A DNA stretch of 64,000 nt from Paenibacillus lupini (GTDB taxonomy: Bacteria; Bacillota; Bacilli; Paenibacillales; Paenibacillaceae): NCBI RefSeq assembly GCF_011761355.1, contig NZ_JAASRW010000006.1, forward strand, positions 1-64,000, written 5' to 3'. Shown one piece after another: positions 36,657 through 46,376 of the stretch. Position 1 is the first letter of the stretch. Every line of letters begins with the position of its first letter. The translations under genes were made by a program, and so were the position numbers. The notes under the pieces are model-generated. The model did not search any database, was not told the origin of the DNA, and saw only the letters and a list, made by a program, of their open reading frames with translations.

Positions 36657-36756
36657 AAAGAATTGCAAAGCAATTCTTACTTCGTAAGCGTAGACCTAAA
36701 GAATTGCTTTGCAATTCTTACTTCGTAAGCATAAACCTAAAGAATTGCAAAGCAAT
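36657..36756 (-). repeat. Tandem hairpin repeats upstream of mltG
   Basis: Units begin with AATTGCAAAGCAATT or AATTGCTTTGCAATT at 36661, 36702 and 36743, a period of 41 bp, each followed by CTTACTTCGTAAGC. The middle unit has the hairpin loop reversed (AAA to TTT), keeping the stem. It is the same family as the ureA-ureB array but with a slightly different core. It lies in the gap between a DUF1292 gene and mltG. Confidence 0.88.
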
Positions 36757-36850
36757 AAATCATCATAATCATCCATTTTTCGCCAATAATTTCCTTTGAA
36801 CACCGAGAAAAAGAGCGGTGTGAGCCGCTCTTTTCTTATTGCTTATGCAA

Positions 36851-37162
36851 TTAAGGCATTTCGTCGTTTGCAAACAGAAGATCATCATAAGCTTCTGAAG
36901 CAAGCTCCCACTCATCGTCGTCCTCAATCGTTTCAAGCTGAGGCTCGCCGTTATCCGTCAAGATAACACGGAACAGCTCGACCTCCTGCTCTTTTTTCAT
37001 GGTTGACGACTGCAAAGCGGCATAGACGTATGGACCGAGCTGGAACTCTGCCTTGATCTCGAACTTGTCGAGACTTCCATGTTCAGAGACCAGCTCGATC
37101 ACATCGCCGAACACTTCCCGTAGCCGCTCTTGCGGCACAGGAACGATGCGCTCATCCGACAT
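36851..37162 (-). CDS. DUF1292 family protein (second copy)
   Basis: The 103-residue acidic protein shows the family pattern FEIKAEFQLGPYVYAAL and ends in EDDDEWELASEAYDDLL. DUF1292 proteins are small, cytoplasmic and uncharacterised. It begins where the first copy ends (1-base overlap), and the two share the C-terminal ETIEDDDEWE/YTIEDEEEWN motif, so they are probably ancient duplicates. No function is proposed. Confidence 0.8.
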   Translation of the reverse strand: MSDERIVPVPQERLREVFGDVIELVSEHGSLDKFEIKAEFQLGPYVYAALQSSTMKKEQEVELFRVILTDNGEPQLETIEDDDEWELASEAYDDLLFANDEMP

Positions 37163-37455
37163 TAATTATCCTCCATCTCACCCAGAAGCGTGTTGAAGGT
37201 TTCTTCAACCATGTTCCACTCTTCTTCGTCTTCAATCGTGTACAATTTTAGGTCGTCGCCTTCTTCTTCATAACGGAAAGCGTATACTTCATCTTCCTCG
37301 TCATTTTCGCTTGCAAGAGGAACAACCATCATATATTTCGAATCAGAGCCATCCACTTCAAACTTCATGATGACTTCGAATTCTTCTTCGTTGCCGTCTT
37401 CATCCGGAATATAAATAATTTCCGGTTCTTCGAACTGCAGGTCATCCTTTGTCAT
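37162..37455 (-). CDS. DUF1292 family protein (YrzB-like)
   Basis: The 97-residue, strongly acidic protein (PEIIYIPDEDGNEEEFEVIMKFEV; KYMMVVPLASENDEEDEVYAFRYE) belongs to DUF1292, as does B. subtilis YrzB in the same place between ruvX and mltG. Its role is unknown. ATG 37455 is preferred to a start four codons upstream because AAGGTGAGGG lies just before it, and it overlaps or abuts the end of ruvX. Confidence 0.88.
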   Translation of the reverse strand: MTKDDLQFEEPEIIYIPDEDGNEEEFEVIMKFEVDGSDSKYMMVVPLASENDEEDEVYAFRYEEEGDDLKLYTIEDEEEWNMVEETFNTLLGEMEDN

Positions 37456-37463
37456 CGTAACCC

Positions 37464-37880
37464 TCACCTTTTCGTTTTAGAATCGAGATAATTTTGCAAA
37501 ATGAGCGTTGCCGCCATTTTGTCGATTACTAGCTTTCGCTTCTTCCGGCTAACATCTGCCTCAAGTAACGTTCGTTCGGCAGATACCGTTGTCAGCCGTT
37601 CATCCCAAAGGTGAACAGGCAAGTTTAGTGTTTGCTGAAGCTGCTCTGCGAATGCCATACTAATCTCGCCGCGGGGGCCAATCGTATTATTCATATTCTT
37701 CGGCAGTCCCACAACGATTTCGGTTACTTCATGTTCTTTCACGATCTCGGCGATGCGAGTTAATTCGCCACCATCCCGACGCTTCTGGACAGTCTCTAGC
37801 CCCTGCGCAGTCCAGCCGAACGCGTCGCTGACCGCAACGCCGATGTTGCGGTCACCGTAATCCAAACCCATTGTCCTCAT
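37464..37880 (-). CDS. ruvX: RuvX/YqgF RNase H-like resolvase
   Basis: The 138-residue protein has the YqgF RNase H-like fold: MGLDYGDRNIGVAVSDAFGW at the start, then VVGLPKNMNN and LWDERLTTVSAERTLLEADVSRKKRK. The family is linked to pre-16S processing and to Holliday-junction resolution. The frame opens six codons before ATG 37880 (MRTMGLDYG), and the family start fits the shorter version. Confidence 0.93.
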   Translation of the reverse strand: MRTMGLDYGDRNIGVAVSDAFGWTAQGLETVQKRRDGGELTRIAEIVKEHEVTEIVVGLPKNMNNTIGPRGEISMAFAEQLQQTLNLPVHLWDERLTTVSAERTLLEADVSRKKRKLVIDKMAATLILQNYLDSKTKR

Positions 37881-37902
37881 GATCTGTCCGGCTCCCAATA
37901 TA

Positions 37903-38163
37903 TTATTTCTTGTTGTTCAGATAAAACCGGACAAGCTCTTCAATGAGTTCATCACGTTCTTTCTTGCGAATCAAACTTCTTGCGTTGTTATGCCGCGGAA
38001 TGTAGGCGGGATCTCCGGACAGCAAGTACCCAACAATCTGATTGATCGGATTATACTCTTTCTCCAGAAGCGCCTCATGCACCGTAAGCAAAATGTCTTG
38101 TGAGGAAGATTCCAACCCTTCCGCTTTCACATCAAACTTCATCGTGTTGTCCATGGAATTCAT
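37903..38163 (-). CDS. ireB: IreB family regulatory phosphoprotein (DUF965)
   Basis: The 86-residue protein matches the IreB/YrzL family ([58 protein letters not shown]). In Enterococcus IreB is phosphorylated by the kinase IreK and affects cephalosporin resistance; no such kinase lies in this window. Two starts three codons apart are possible; GAGGTG before 38163 favours the longer one. Its position between alaS and ruvX is conserved in bacilli. Confidence 0.9.
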   Translation of the reverse strand: MNSMDNTMKFDVKAEGLESSSQDILLTVHEALLEKEYNPINQIVGYLLSGDPAYIPRHNNARSLIRKKERDELIEELVRFYLNNKK

Positions 38164-38222
38164 CGCCAGCACCTCGCTTTCCAACCGCATTTATTATCTA
38201 GTTTATTACATTTACACTGATA

Positions 38223-40856
38223 TCATATCACATTTGATTGGTTAAGAACCAGTTCTTCAGCAAGTTTCAAAGCTTCCTCAAGCTTCGAAGCGTCTTTACC
38301 GCCAGCTTGGGCCATATCAGGACGTCCGCCGCCGCTGCCGCCGCAATGTGCCGCTGCTTCTTTGACGATTTTTCCTGCATGGAAGCCTTTCTTCACCAGA
38401 TCTGCGGATACAGCAGCAACAAGGTTTACTTTGTCCTCCTGTACAGCGCCAAGAATGATAACAGCCGAAGGCAGCTTCAGCTTAAGTTCGTCTGCAATAC
38501 CCCGAAGCGCGTCCATCGTAGGTGCATTTACTTTTGCACTTAATACCGTTACGTCGCCAACTGTCTTCGCGTTTTGCTCGAGCGAACCTGCTTCAATGCG
38601 GCTCAGCTTCGCCTGCAGCGATTCATTCTCACGACCCTGCTCTTTCACTTGTGCGAACAGAGCTTCGATACGTTTAGGCACGTCATTGTTATTCGATTTG
38701 AGAAGCACAGAAGCTTGCTTCAAGAGATCCAGTTGACCTTCCATAAAGCTGTATGCATGGCGGCCAGTTACCGCTTCAATCCGGCGTACACCAGAACCGA
38801 TACCGCTCTCGCTAATCAGTTTGAACAAGCCAATCTGGGAAGTGTTCGCTACATGGCAGCCACCACAAAGCTCAATGCTGTAGGATCCTACTTGAACGAC
38901 ACGTACAATGTCGCCGTATTTTTCGCCGAACAGTGCCATAGCACCCATTGCTTTTGCATCAGCGATTGCTTTGCTTTCAATAACAACTGGTGTTGCAAGC
39001 CAGATTTGCTCATTTACCTTACGCTCGATTTCCGTTAATTCTTCCGGAGTAATGCTGCCGAAATGCGAGAAGTCGAAACGGAGACGGTCAGCCTGTACAA
39101 GTGAGCCTGCTTGGTTAACATGGTCGCCAAGCACTTCCTTCAATGCTTTATGAAGCAAATGAGTTGCCGTATGGTTCTTGATTACATCCTCACGAACAGA
39201 GCGAGTAACAACAGCTTCTACTTTCTCACCAGAGCGAACCGTGCCGGATGAAACAACCGCGTGATGAACGCTTTGGCCATGCGGCGCTTTCGTTACATCT
39301 TCAACCTGCAGCGTAAATCCATTGCCGATGATTGTTCCTTTGTCACCAATCTGGCCGCCGCTCTCTGCATAGAATGGCGTACGATCAAGCAATACGAGTA
39401 CACGGCTGCCTTCACCTATGAGGTCAACTAACGAATCTTCATGGACAATAGCTGTGATTTGGGCTTCTGTTACCAGTTCATTATAGCCAACAAATTCACT
39501 TTTAACCGTAAAGTCAGCAAGCGGTCCTCCTTGTACATTCATACCGCCAGTTTCTTGACGTGCAGCACGTGCGCGTTCACGCTGTGCTTCCATCGCTGCA
39601 TCAAAGCCTGCACGGTCAACAGTCATTCCATTCTCGGAAGCGAAGTCTTCTGTTAAGTCAAACGGGAAGCCAAACGTGTCATAGAGTCGGAATGCATCTT
39701 CGCCGCCGATTTCGGTTGTACCTGTTTTACGTGCAGCAGCAACCAGATCAGACAACATTACCAGGCCATCAGACAATGTTTCGTGGAAACGCTCTTCTTC
39801 TGTACGGATAACACGTTCGATGAATTCGCGCTTATCGACAACCTCTGGATAGTACACGCCCATTACTTCTCCAACAACGGAAGTGAGCTCGAACAGGAAT
39901 GGACGATCGATTCCGATTGTTTTCCCGTAACGTACAGCACGGCGAAGCAAACGGCGGATAATATAGCCGCGGCCTTCATTCGAAGGCATAACGCCGTCAC
40001 CTACTGCGAAAGCAACAGTACGGATATGGTCAGCAATAACTTTCAATGCAACGTCATGCTCTTCGTTCACATGATATTTAACGCCTGCAATCCCGCAAGT
40101 ACGTTCAATGATTGGCATGAACAGGTCCGTATCGAAGTTCGAATCTACATCTTGCAGAATCGAAGCGAAACGTTCGAGACCAGCGCCTGTATCAATATTT
40201 TTGTTAGGAAGTGGTGTGTAGCTGCCGTCCTTGTTATGGTTGAACTGCGAGAATACAAGGTTCCATACTTCTAGGAAACGTTCGTTCTCGCCGCCTGGCC
40301 AGCATTCTGGATCACTAAGGTCACCGTATTTGTCGCCGCGGTCATAGAAGATCTCTGTACAAGGTCCGCAAGGGCCTTCGCCGATATCCCAGAAGTTTTC
40401 CTCCAGCTTGTAGATCCGCTCAGCAGGAAGGCCGATTTTCTCATTCCAGAATTGGAATGCCTCTTCATCCTCCGGAAATACCGTTACGGACAAGCGATCA
40501 GGATCGAAGCCAATCCACTCTTTACTCGTCAGGAACTCCCATGCCCATGTAATAACTTCTTCTTTGAAGTAGTCACCAATGGAGAAGTTGCCAAGCATCT
40601 CGAAGAATGTATGGTGACGGCGAGTCTTTCCGACATTCTCGATATCATTTGTACGAATACATTTCTGCGAGTTCGTAATACGTGGATTGTCAGGAATGAC
40701 ACGTCCGTCAAAATAAGGCTTAAGCGGAGCCATGCCTGCATTGATCCAGAGCAGAGACGGATCGTTATGCGGTACGAGCGATGCGCTTGGTTCGATGTGG
40801 TGTCCTTTGCTTTCGAAGAAGGAAAGCCATTTGGACCGAATTTCACTTGCTTTCAT
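38223..40856 (-). CDS. alaS: Alanyl-tRNA synthetase
   Basis: The 877-residue enzyme has all domains of AlaRS: a class II catalytic core from [20 protein letters not shown], the motif 2/3 region around [20 protein letters not shown], an editing domain with zinc ligands HTATH and CGGCH, and a C-terminal C-Ala domain ending in [17 protein letters not shown]. It charges tRNA-Ala and removes mischarged Ser and Gly. The start at 40856 lies behind TTGGAGG; a longer frame upstream enters the leader. The leader holds a T-box and a structured element. Confidence 0.97.
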   Translation of the reverse strand: MKASEIRSKWLSFFESKGHHIEPSASLVPHNDPSLLWINAGMAPLKPYFDGRVIPDNPRITNSQKCIRTNDIENVGKTRRHHTFFEMLGNFSIGDYFKEEVITWAWEFLTSKEWIGFDPDRLSVTVFPEDEEAFQFWNEKIGLPAERIYKLEENFWDIGEGPCGPCTEIFYDRGDKYGDLSDPECWPGGENERFLEVWNLVFSQFNHNKDGSYTPLPNKNIDTGAGLERFASILQDVDSNFDTDLFMPIIERTCGIAGVKYHVNEEHDVALKVIADHIRTVAFAVGDGVMPSNEGRGYIIRRLLRRAVRYGKTIGIDRPFLFELTSVVGEVMGVYYPEVVDKREFIERVIRTEEERFHETLSDGLVMLSDLVAAARKTGTTEIGGEDAFRLYDTFGFPFDLTEDFASENGMTVDRAGFDAAMEAQRERARAARQETGGMNVQGGPLADFTVKSEFVGYNELVTEAQITAIVHEDSLVDLIGEGSRVLVLLDRTPFYAESGGQIGDKGTIIGNGFTLQVEDVTKAPHGQSVHHAVVSSGTVRSGEKVEAVVTRSVREDVIKNHTATHLLHKALKEVLGDHVNQAGSLVQADRLRFDFSHFGSITPEELTEIERKVNEQIWLATPVVIESKAIADAKAMGAMALFGEKYGDIVRVVQVGSYSIELCGGCHVANTSQIGLFKLISESGIGSGVRRIEAVTGRHAYSFMEGQLDLLKQASVLLKSNNNDVPKRIEALFAQVKEQGRENESLQAKLSRIEAGSLEQNAKTVGDVTVLSAKVNAPTMDALRGIADELKLKLPSAVIILGAVQEDKVNLVAAVSADLVKKGFHAGKIVKEAAAHCGGSGGGRPDMAQAGGKDASKLEEALKLAEELVLNQSNVI

Positions 40857-40906
40857 TTTAAAACCTCCAATTGAATTTGAAATAAGATCAGCGTGATGGG
40901 CACTGC

Positions 40907-41024
40907 GAAAAAGGTTGAGCTTTCGGCCACTGTTGTTTTTGAATTTCTTCATTTGAATTAATTCAGTGGGTGAAATTCAAAAACAAAGGCGGGCGCTGTC
41001 GCTCCAAAAGCTTCAACCTTTTTC
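40907..41024 (+). repeat. Two-stem structured element, copy D (inside the alaS leader)
   Basis: The outer arms (40907-40923 and 41007-41024) are paired over 16 bases with one bulge. Inside are CGGCCACTGTTG (ending 40935), inner arms TTTTTGAATTTC and GAAATTCAAAAA (40936-40947 with 40972-40983, 12 bp perfect), and CAAAGGCGGGCGCTGTCGCT (from 40984). It lies between the T-box terminator and alaS and is read antisense in the alaS transcript. Confidence 0.8.
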
Positions 41025-41056
41025 TCCGTGCTTTCCACTCTGAGGTCTGTTTTAGA

Positions 41057-41360
41057 ACATAAAAAAGTCCCTGTCATTAGACAGGGACGAATTCATAATC
41101 GCGGTACCACCCTGGTTATTGCCCGGCGTCAACAACGAGTAATCCTCGGCTGCGCTTAAAGCAATCTCCTCAATAGACGATAACGGGTCTTCCCGGTGAA
41201 GTTCATTCACACTCCGAAAGTAGCATTCGGCCATTCTTCGTCCTAAGAGCCTTTACACCCAACGCCTGCTTAAGGCGAAGAAGCTCTCTCTCTGATTGAC
41301 GGGCTATGGCTTACTTCCTTCCATCAACGCTTTACATGTAATAGTTGCTGCAACTGTCTA
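41057..41360 (-). ncRNA. T-box riboswitch of alaS
   Basis: The minus strand carries the T-box sequence AGGGTGGTACCGCG (41114-41101), followed by a terminator whose 5' arm CGTCCCTGT pairs with ACAGGGACG. Upstream is a long stem I region. The likely specifier is GCT (41224-41222), an alanine codon followed by A, in GAATGCTACTTTC. Uncharged tRNA-Ala should allow read-through into alaS. The leader is about 300 bases. Confidence 0.93.
41063..41091 (-). terminator. T-box terminator
   Basis: On the minus strand GTCCCTGTC, TAATG, GACAGGGAC form a strong stem followed by TTTTTT. It is the switch that uncharged tRNA-Ala overrides. Confidence 0.92.
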
Positions 41361-41361
41361 A

Positions 41362-41390
41362 AGTATATCGGTCAAAGGGTTGTCTGTCAA
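41362..41390 (-). promoter_or_regulatory. SigA promoter of the alaS leader
   Basis: On the minus strand TTGACA (41390-41385), exactly 17 bases, then TATACT (41367-41362): a near-perfect constitutive promoter. It overlaps the 3' end of the upstream AI-2E family gene, whose stop is at 41387. Confidence 0.85.
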
Positions 41391-42484
41391 ATGGTCTTTC
41401 GCCTGACGTAATAAGCAAAAATATGCTGAACGATGACTTTTAGTGCAGCGAAGATCGGAACCGCCAGAATCATACCTACAATACCAGCTACTTCTCCGCC
41501 TACGAGCAGAGCAAATATTATGGCCAGAGGATGAATATGTAGCGTTCGGCCAACAACCTGCGGAGAGACGACATTGCCTTCAAGGACTTGGCACGACATA
41601 TTGACGATCGCCACAAGCAGCACCATTTTCAGCGAAATGGTTGAGGCTACTAGCAGAGCCGGTGCAGCGCCAAAGAAAGGACCAAGATACGGGATGATGT
41701 TGGTAATGGCAACTACACTGGCAAGCAGCAATGGATACGGAACACCAATGATAATGTAGCCGATATAAGCGAGAATACCAACAATAATACAGACGATAAA
41801 TTGTCCTCGAATGTAACTTCCCAGTGCTGAGTCAATATCCTTGAGAAGCCTAACCGTATGCTTCCTGTGAGACTTTGGCACATAGGTAATGACCGTCCGT
41901 TCGAACAGATCAAAGTCCTTCAAGATATAGAATGCAAGGAATGGAATGATAAAGGCAATAAACACCGCATTCACAACAGATCCAATATTGTTAATGAAAT
42001 GGGTTACGGTCTCCGAGAGCTTCTTCTCCATTTGGAAGATAGACTTATTTAATCCTTCCCGGATACTGTCCGGCAGAAAAGAATTATTCAAATCGGTAAC
42101 AAGACTCTCTGCTCGAATGGTCAGGTCAGGAACATGACGGTTCAACTGATCCATCTGTTCTTTGAACATCGGAATCAGATTGACCAGGATAACGGCAAGC
42201 GCCGCACAAAATACCGCATAGATAAGCAGCACCGCAGCCGTTCGCGGCACTTTGCGCTCATGTAATAAAGTAACGATCGGATTGAGGACATAAGAAACAA
42301 TCATAGCAATAATGAATGGTGCAAGTATCGCCTTAAGAAACGCATACAAATGCATGAAAATCGGCTTCACAAGCAGCAGTAAGTACAAAGCTAAGAGCCC
42401 CATAATGATATATACCAGCCATACAAACAGACGGCTCTTCATTAACCGTTCCACCGTCTTCACCCCCGCTTGTTTCATTACCAT
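41387..42484 (-). CDS. AI-2E family transporter (second copy, YrrI-like)
   Basis: The 365-residue membrane protein has about eight helices and family motifs: LYAFLKAILAPFIIAMIVSYVLNPIVTLLHERKVP, GSYIRGQFIVCIIVGILAYIGY and TNIIPYLGPFFGAAPALLVA. In bacilli a homologue (YrrI) also lies just upstream of alaS. What it moves is unknown. The start is uncertain because no clear ribosome binding site precedes ATG 42484; in-frame ATG 42478 or a downstream start is possible. Confidence 0.85.
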   Translation of the reverse strand: MVMKQAGVKTVERLMKSRLFVWLVYIIMGLLALYLLLLVKPIFMHLYAFLKAILAPFIIAMIVSYVLNPIVTLLHERKVPRTAAVLLIYAVFCAALAVILVNLIPMFKEQMDQLNRHVPDLTIRAESLVTDLNNSFLPDSIREGLNKSIFQMEKKLSETVTHFINNIGSVVNAVFIAFIIPFLAFYILKDFDLFERTVITYVPKSHRKHTVRLLKDIDSALGSYIRGQFIVCIIVGILAYIGYIIIGVPYPLLLASVVAITNIIPYLGPFFGAAPALLVASTISLKMVLLVAIVNMSCQVLEGNVVSPQVVGRTLHIHPLAIIFALLVGGEVAGIVGMILAVPIFAALKVIVQHIFAYYVRRKTI

Positions 42485-42562
42485 AAGCCATTGTTAACCA
42501 GAACAATCTGCTTAAGTATATGTACAAGCGGTCCATTTCATCCATAGATGAGAAAACACGGC

Positions 42563-42586
42563 AAAAAGGACGGCATACGCCGTCCT
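42563..42586 (-). terminator. Terminator after the zinc-ribbon gene
   Basis: Arms AGGACGGC and GCCGTCCT with a four-base loop; on the minus strand TTTTTG follows. It separates the PRC-barrel/zinc-ribbon pair from the AI-2E gene. Confidence 0.8.
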
Positions 42587-42609
42587 GAAGTAATAACATT
42601 ATGAAGCCG

Positions 42610-42807
42610 CTAATTAATTTGAATTTGCGGCATTTCCTCTTCGAAGAATAAATCGTCGAGCGAACTAAGTGTTCCGTCCTCTTCTACTTGATAGACCGAC
42701 ATCTTCTCACCGTTCACTGTCAGCTCTATAAAGCAGCCCCAGCAGTAAAACTGATGGGAACCGATCTTACCAATATCCTTCGAATTGCAATTGGGACATC
42801 TCATCAT
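42610..42807 (-). CDS. Small zinc-ribbon protein, function unknown
   Basis: The 65-residue protein has two CxxC knuckles (MMRCPNCNSKDIG and FYCWGCFIEL), which should bind one zinc ion, and an acidic tail (FFEEEMPQIQIN). It starts directly after the PRC-barrel gene (3-base gap) and ends before a terminator, so it is made as the second product of a two-gene unit. I do not recognise a named family. Confidence 0.75.
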   Translation of the reverse strand: MMRCPNCNSKDIGKIGSHQFYCWGCFIELTVNGEKMSVYQVEEDGTLSSLDDLFFEEEMPQIQIN

Positions 42808-42810
42808 CTT

Positions 42811-43356
42811 TCATTTCTCCCTATATGTCGAATTGGAAGCTGCGACAGGCTCCAATTCCGCTTCACTGACAGCAGGAACGATAATCGCGTCTTCCCCGAG
42901 CAGCACGGCATCCGGATCCTCCGGGGCTTTGAGCCATTTGCGCCCTTCCATCAGATCCGATATAAAACCATCCGTAAGCTCATAGCCTACTATTTGTGTA
43001 CCCTGAAATGGGTAAAAATAAACATCCGATACTCGACCAAGCTGTATTCCTTGCACAGTAACAACCGGCAATTCCTTCAGTTTGACCACACCGGTGTCAA
43101 AAGATCTCCCAATCTGCACGGGTTTAACCGATTGAATAGCAGATTCTCTGGAGATAAATACGGCATCCTCGCCGCAGGTTAATACTTCTGCCCACTCCAC
43201 GATTTTCACAGATGACGAAAACCATTTTGCGCTCTCTACGATTAGACCAATCAATCGCCAATGTTCATCGAACCAAGCGTCTTTTACGTTGCCGACATGT
43301 TTGCCGGAATGAATAACAAGCACTGGCAGTCCGATTAATTGCTGGAGTTTGATCAT
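42811..43356 (-). CDS. PRC-barrel domain protein (YrrD-like)
   Basis: The 181-residue protein has two PRC-barrel modules: LQQLIGLPVLVIHSGKHVGNVKDAWFDEHW at the start, and LKELPVVTVQGIQLGRVSDVYFYPFQGTQIVGYEL from about residue 92. PRC-barrels often bind other proteins or RNA; the role of YrrD-like proteins is not known. It is followed by the zinc-ribbon gene and preceded by cysteine desulfurase with an 18-base gap. Confidence 0.85.
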   Translation of the reverse strand: MIKLQQLIGLPVLVIHSGKHVGNVKDAWFDEHWRLIGLIVESAKWFSSSVKIVEWAEVLTCGEDAVFISRESAIQSVKPVQIGRSFDTGVVKLKELPVVTVQGIQLGRVSDVYFYPFQGTQIVGYELTDGFISDLMEGRKWLKAPEDPDAVLLGEDAIIVPAVSEAELEPVAASNSTYREK

Positions 43357-43373
43357 GGCGCTTCAAGGGCCCC

Positions 43374-44528
43374 CTATTGGTTGGTACGGATACGCTCCAC
43401 GATTGTCGCGATTTTACGTGCAGCGTCTTCCAGTTCCTCCACAGTATTCCCCAAACCGAAGCTGAATCGTACAGCAGAATTCAAACGTTCCTCCGAGAGA
43501 GCCATTGCCTTCAGTACATGCGATCGTTCCAATGAACCCGACGTACAAGCAGAACCGCTGGATGAAGCAATCCCTTCCATGTCGAGGTTCATCAGCATCG
43601 TTTCGGTATCGATCCCCATAAAACTGATATTCACAATTTGCGGCAAATGATGCTCGGCATTCCCGTTCACAACGATTTCTGTTCCTTTAAGCCTGCTCTT
43701 AAGCTGTTCTACCCATTCTGTACGCAGCTTGTCCAACAAAAGTTGCTTGTTTTCACGATTGTTCACACAAATTTCAACAGCTTTAGCGAAACCGATGATG
43801 CCAGCGACGTTCTCCGTCCCTGCTCTCCGCTTTCGCTCCTGTGATCCTCCGTGTGCAATTGGCTCAAATGGCGTTCCATTAGCGATATATAAAGCCCCTA
43901 CGCCTTGAGGACCGTTAATCTTATGTGCGGAAAAGCTCATCAAATCAACTGGCATCTCAGATAACCGGTATTGAGCCGTACCAAAAGCCTGCACGGCATC
44001 TACATGAAACAACACGCCATGGTCATGAGCAATTGTACCAATCTCTTCGATTGGCTGCAGTGTACCTACTTCATTGTTGCCATGCATGATGCTGATTAGT
44101 GCCGTATGTGGTCTAATAGCGGCAGCCACTTCTTCAACAGAGACACGACCGGTGTGGTCTACTGGAAGATATGTAACTTCATATCCCGCTTCGGCTAACG
44201 CTTCACAAGTATGAAGCACCGCATGATGCTCGGCTTTAGATGTAATGATATGGTTTTTACCCTTTTTCTTCATCGCCGCTGCTACACCGATAATAGCTGC
44301 GTTATCACTTTCCGTACCGCCGGAGGTGAATACGATCTCAGAGGGCTTGCAGCCAAGTGCAGCAGCAATCCCATCTCGAGCCCGATTCACCTTATGCTTA
44401 GCCTCACGCCCGAAGGCATGCATACTGGACGGGTTGCCGCCGGCACCCGTCATCACCTCTATCATGGCCGCCGCCACATCTGGATGCATCGGCGTTGTAG
44501 CTGCATGGTCAAAATAATATTTTTGCAT
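43374..44528 (-). CDS. Cysteine desulfurase (IscS/NifS family, YrvO-like)
   Basis: The 384-residue PLP enzyme takes sulfur from cysteine. The PLP lysine is in SFSAHKINGPQGVGALYI and the active-site cysteine in SSGSACTSGSLERSH. Its place between cymR and mnmA, as in B. subtilis (YrvO), suggests it hands sulfur to MnmA for 2-thiouridine in tRNA. It follows cymR by 12 bases and is probably co-transcribed. Confidence 0.95.
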   Translation of the reverse strand: MQKYYFDHAATTPMHPDVAAAMIEVMTGAGGNPSSMHAFGREAKHKVNRARDGIAAALGCKPSEIVFTSGGTESDNAAIIGVAAAMKKKGKNHIITSKAEHHAVLHTCEALAEAGYEVTYLPVDHTGRVSVEEVAAAIRPHTALISIMHGNNEVGTLQPIEEIGTIAHDHGVLFHVDAVQAFGTAQYRLSEMPVDLMSFSAHKINGPQGVGALYIANGTPFEPIAHGGSQERKRRAGTENVAGIIGFAKAVEICVNNRENKQLLLDKLRTEWVEQLKSRLKGTEIVVNGNAEHHLPQIVNISFMGIDTETMLMNLDMEGIASSSGSACTSGSLERSHVLKAMALSEERLNSAVRFSFGLGNTVEELEDAARKIATIVERIRTNQ

Positions 44529-44540
44529 ACGAATCCCTCA

Positions 44541-44960
44541 TTAAATATAGAACATATAACTGTCGTCAACACTTGCAGCCTGATAAGTCACCAGATCAGC
44601 GAGTGTTGTTGAATCAAGCACACTTGCGATACTGTCACGAATCCGGAGCCACAAATCACGTTTAGCCGGATCATCCTCTTCCGTGAAATCAACCGGAGAG
44701 ATTGGACCCTCCAATATACGAATCACGTCGCCGGCAGTAATGGTTTCCGGCTCTTTGGATAAAATATAGCCGCCATAAGCGCCGCGAATACTTTTAACAA
44801 GTCCAGCATTACGAAGTGGTGCAACCAATTGCTCCAAGTAGTGCTCGGACAGTTGATTGCGTTCGGCAATACTCTTGAGTGAAATCGGGCCTTCGCCAAA
44901 TTTCCCCGCAAGCTCCATCATAATGGTTAGGCCATAACGGCCTTTCGTCGATATTTTCAT
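44541..44960 (-). CDS. cymR: Rrf2-family cysteine-metabolism repressor CymR
   Basis: The 139-residue protein has the Rrf2 winged-helix start MKISTKGRYGLTIMMELA, the recognition region SIAERNQLSEHYLEQLVAPLRNAGLVKSIRGAYGGYIL and no cysteine triad for an iron-sulfur cluster. That matches CymR, which works with the synthase CysK, and not the cluster-sensing IscR. It is transcribed with cysteine desulfurase. The start 44960 lies behind AGAGGTG; 11 further upstream codons are open but without a site. Confidence 0.92.
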   Translation of the reverse strand: MKISTKGRYGLTIMMELAGKFGEGPISLKSIAERNQLSEHYLEQLVAPLRNAGLVKSIRGAYGGYILSKEPETITAGDVIRILEGPISPVDFTEEDDPAKRDLWLRIRDSIASVLDSTTLADLVTYQAASVDDSYMFYI

Positions 44961-45124
44961 ATTCGGGCACCTCTCTATTGTTAGTTGTTCCATTCGATTG
45001 TACGTATGTGTAGTATATCTTTTGTTTAATTACGGGTATTCCCATATTATATCTATGTTAACACATCATATTGCGACTTGCGAGAAAAGGATTGACTTCT
45101 CATGAAAAAGTTTTATGTCTATGT

Positions 45125-45130
45125 TACAAT
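45125..45130 (+). promoter_or_regulatory. Candidate mnmA promoter -10
   Basis: TGTTACAAT provides an extended -10 (TG-n-TACAAT). A TTGACT lies upstream but at the wrong spacing, so no -35 is claimed. Confidence 0.4.
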
Positions 45131-45179
45131 AGTACGAAGTATTTACAAGGGCAATTGCCCTTTCATTTTAGAAGCGTGA

Positions 45180-46334
<1,155 letters not shown>

Positions 46335-46341
46335 GAATAAT

Positions 46342-46376
46342 AAATCCCCTTGCGCCAAACGCAAGGGGATTTATTT
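46342..46376. terminator. Bidirectional terminator after mnmA
   Basis: Stem AAATCCCCTTGCG / CGCAAGGGGATTT around the loop CCAAA, with T-rich flanks on both strands. It separates mnmA from the convergent membrane protein gene. Confidence 0.88.
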
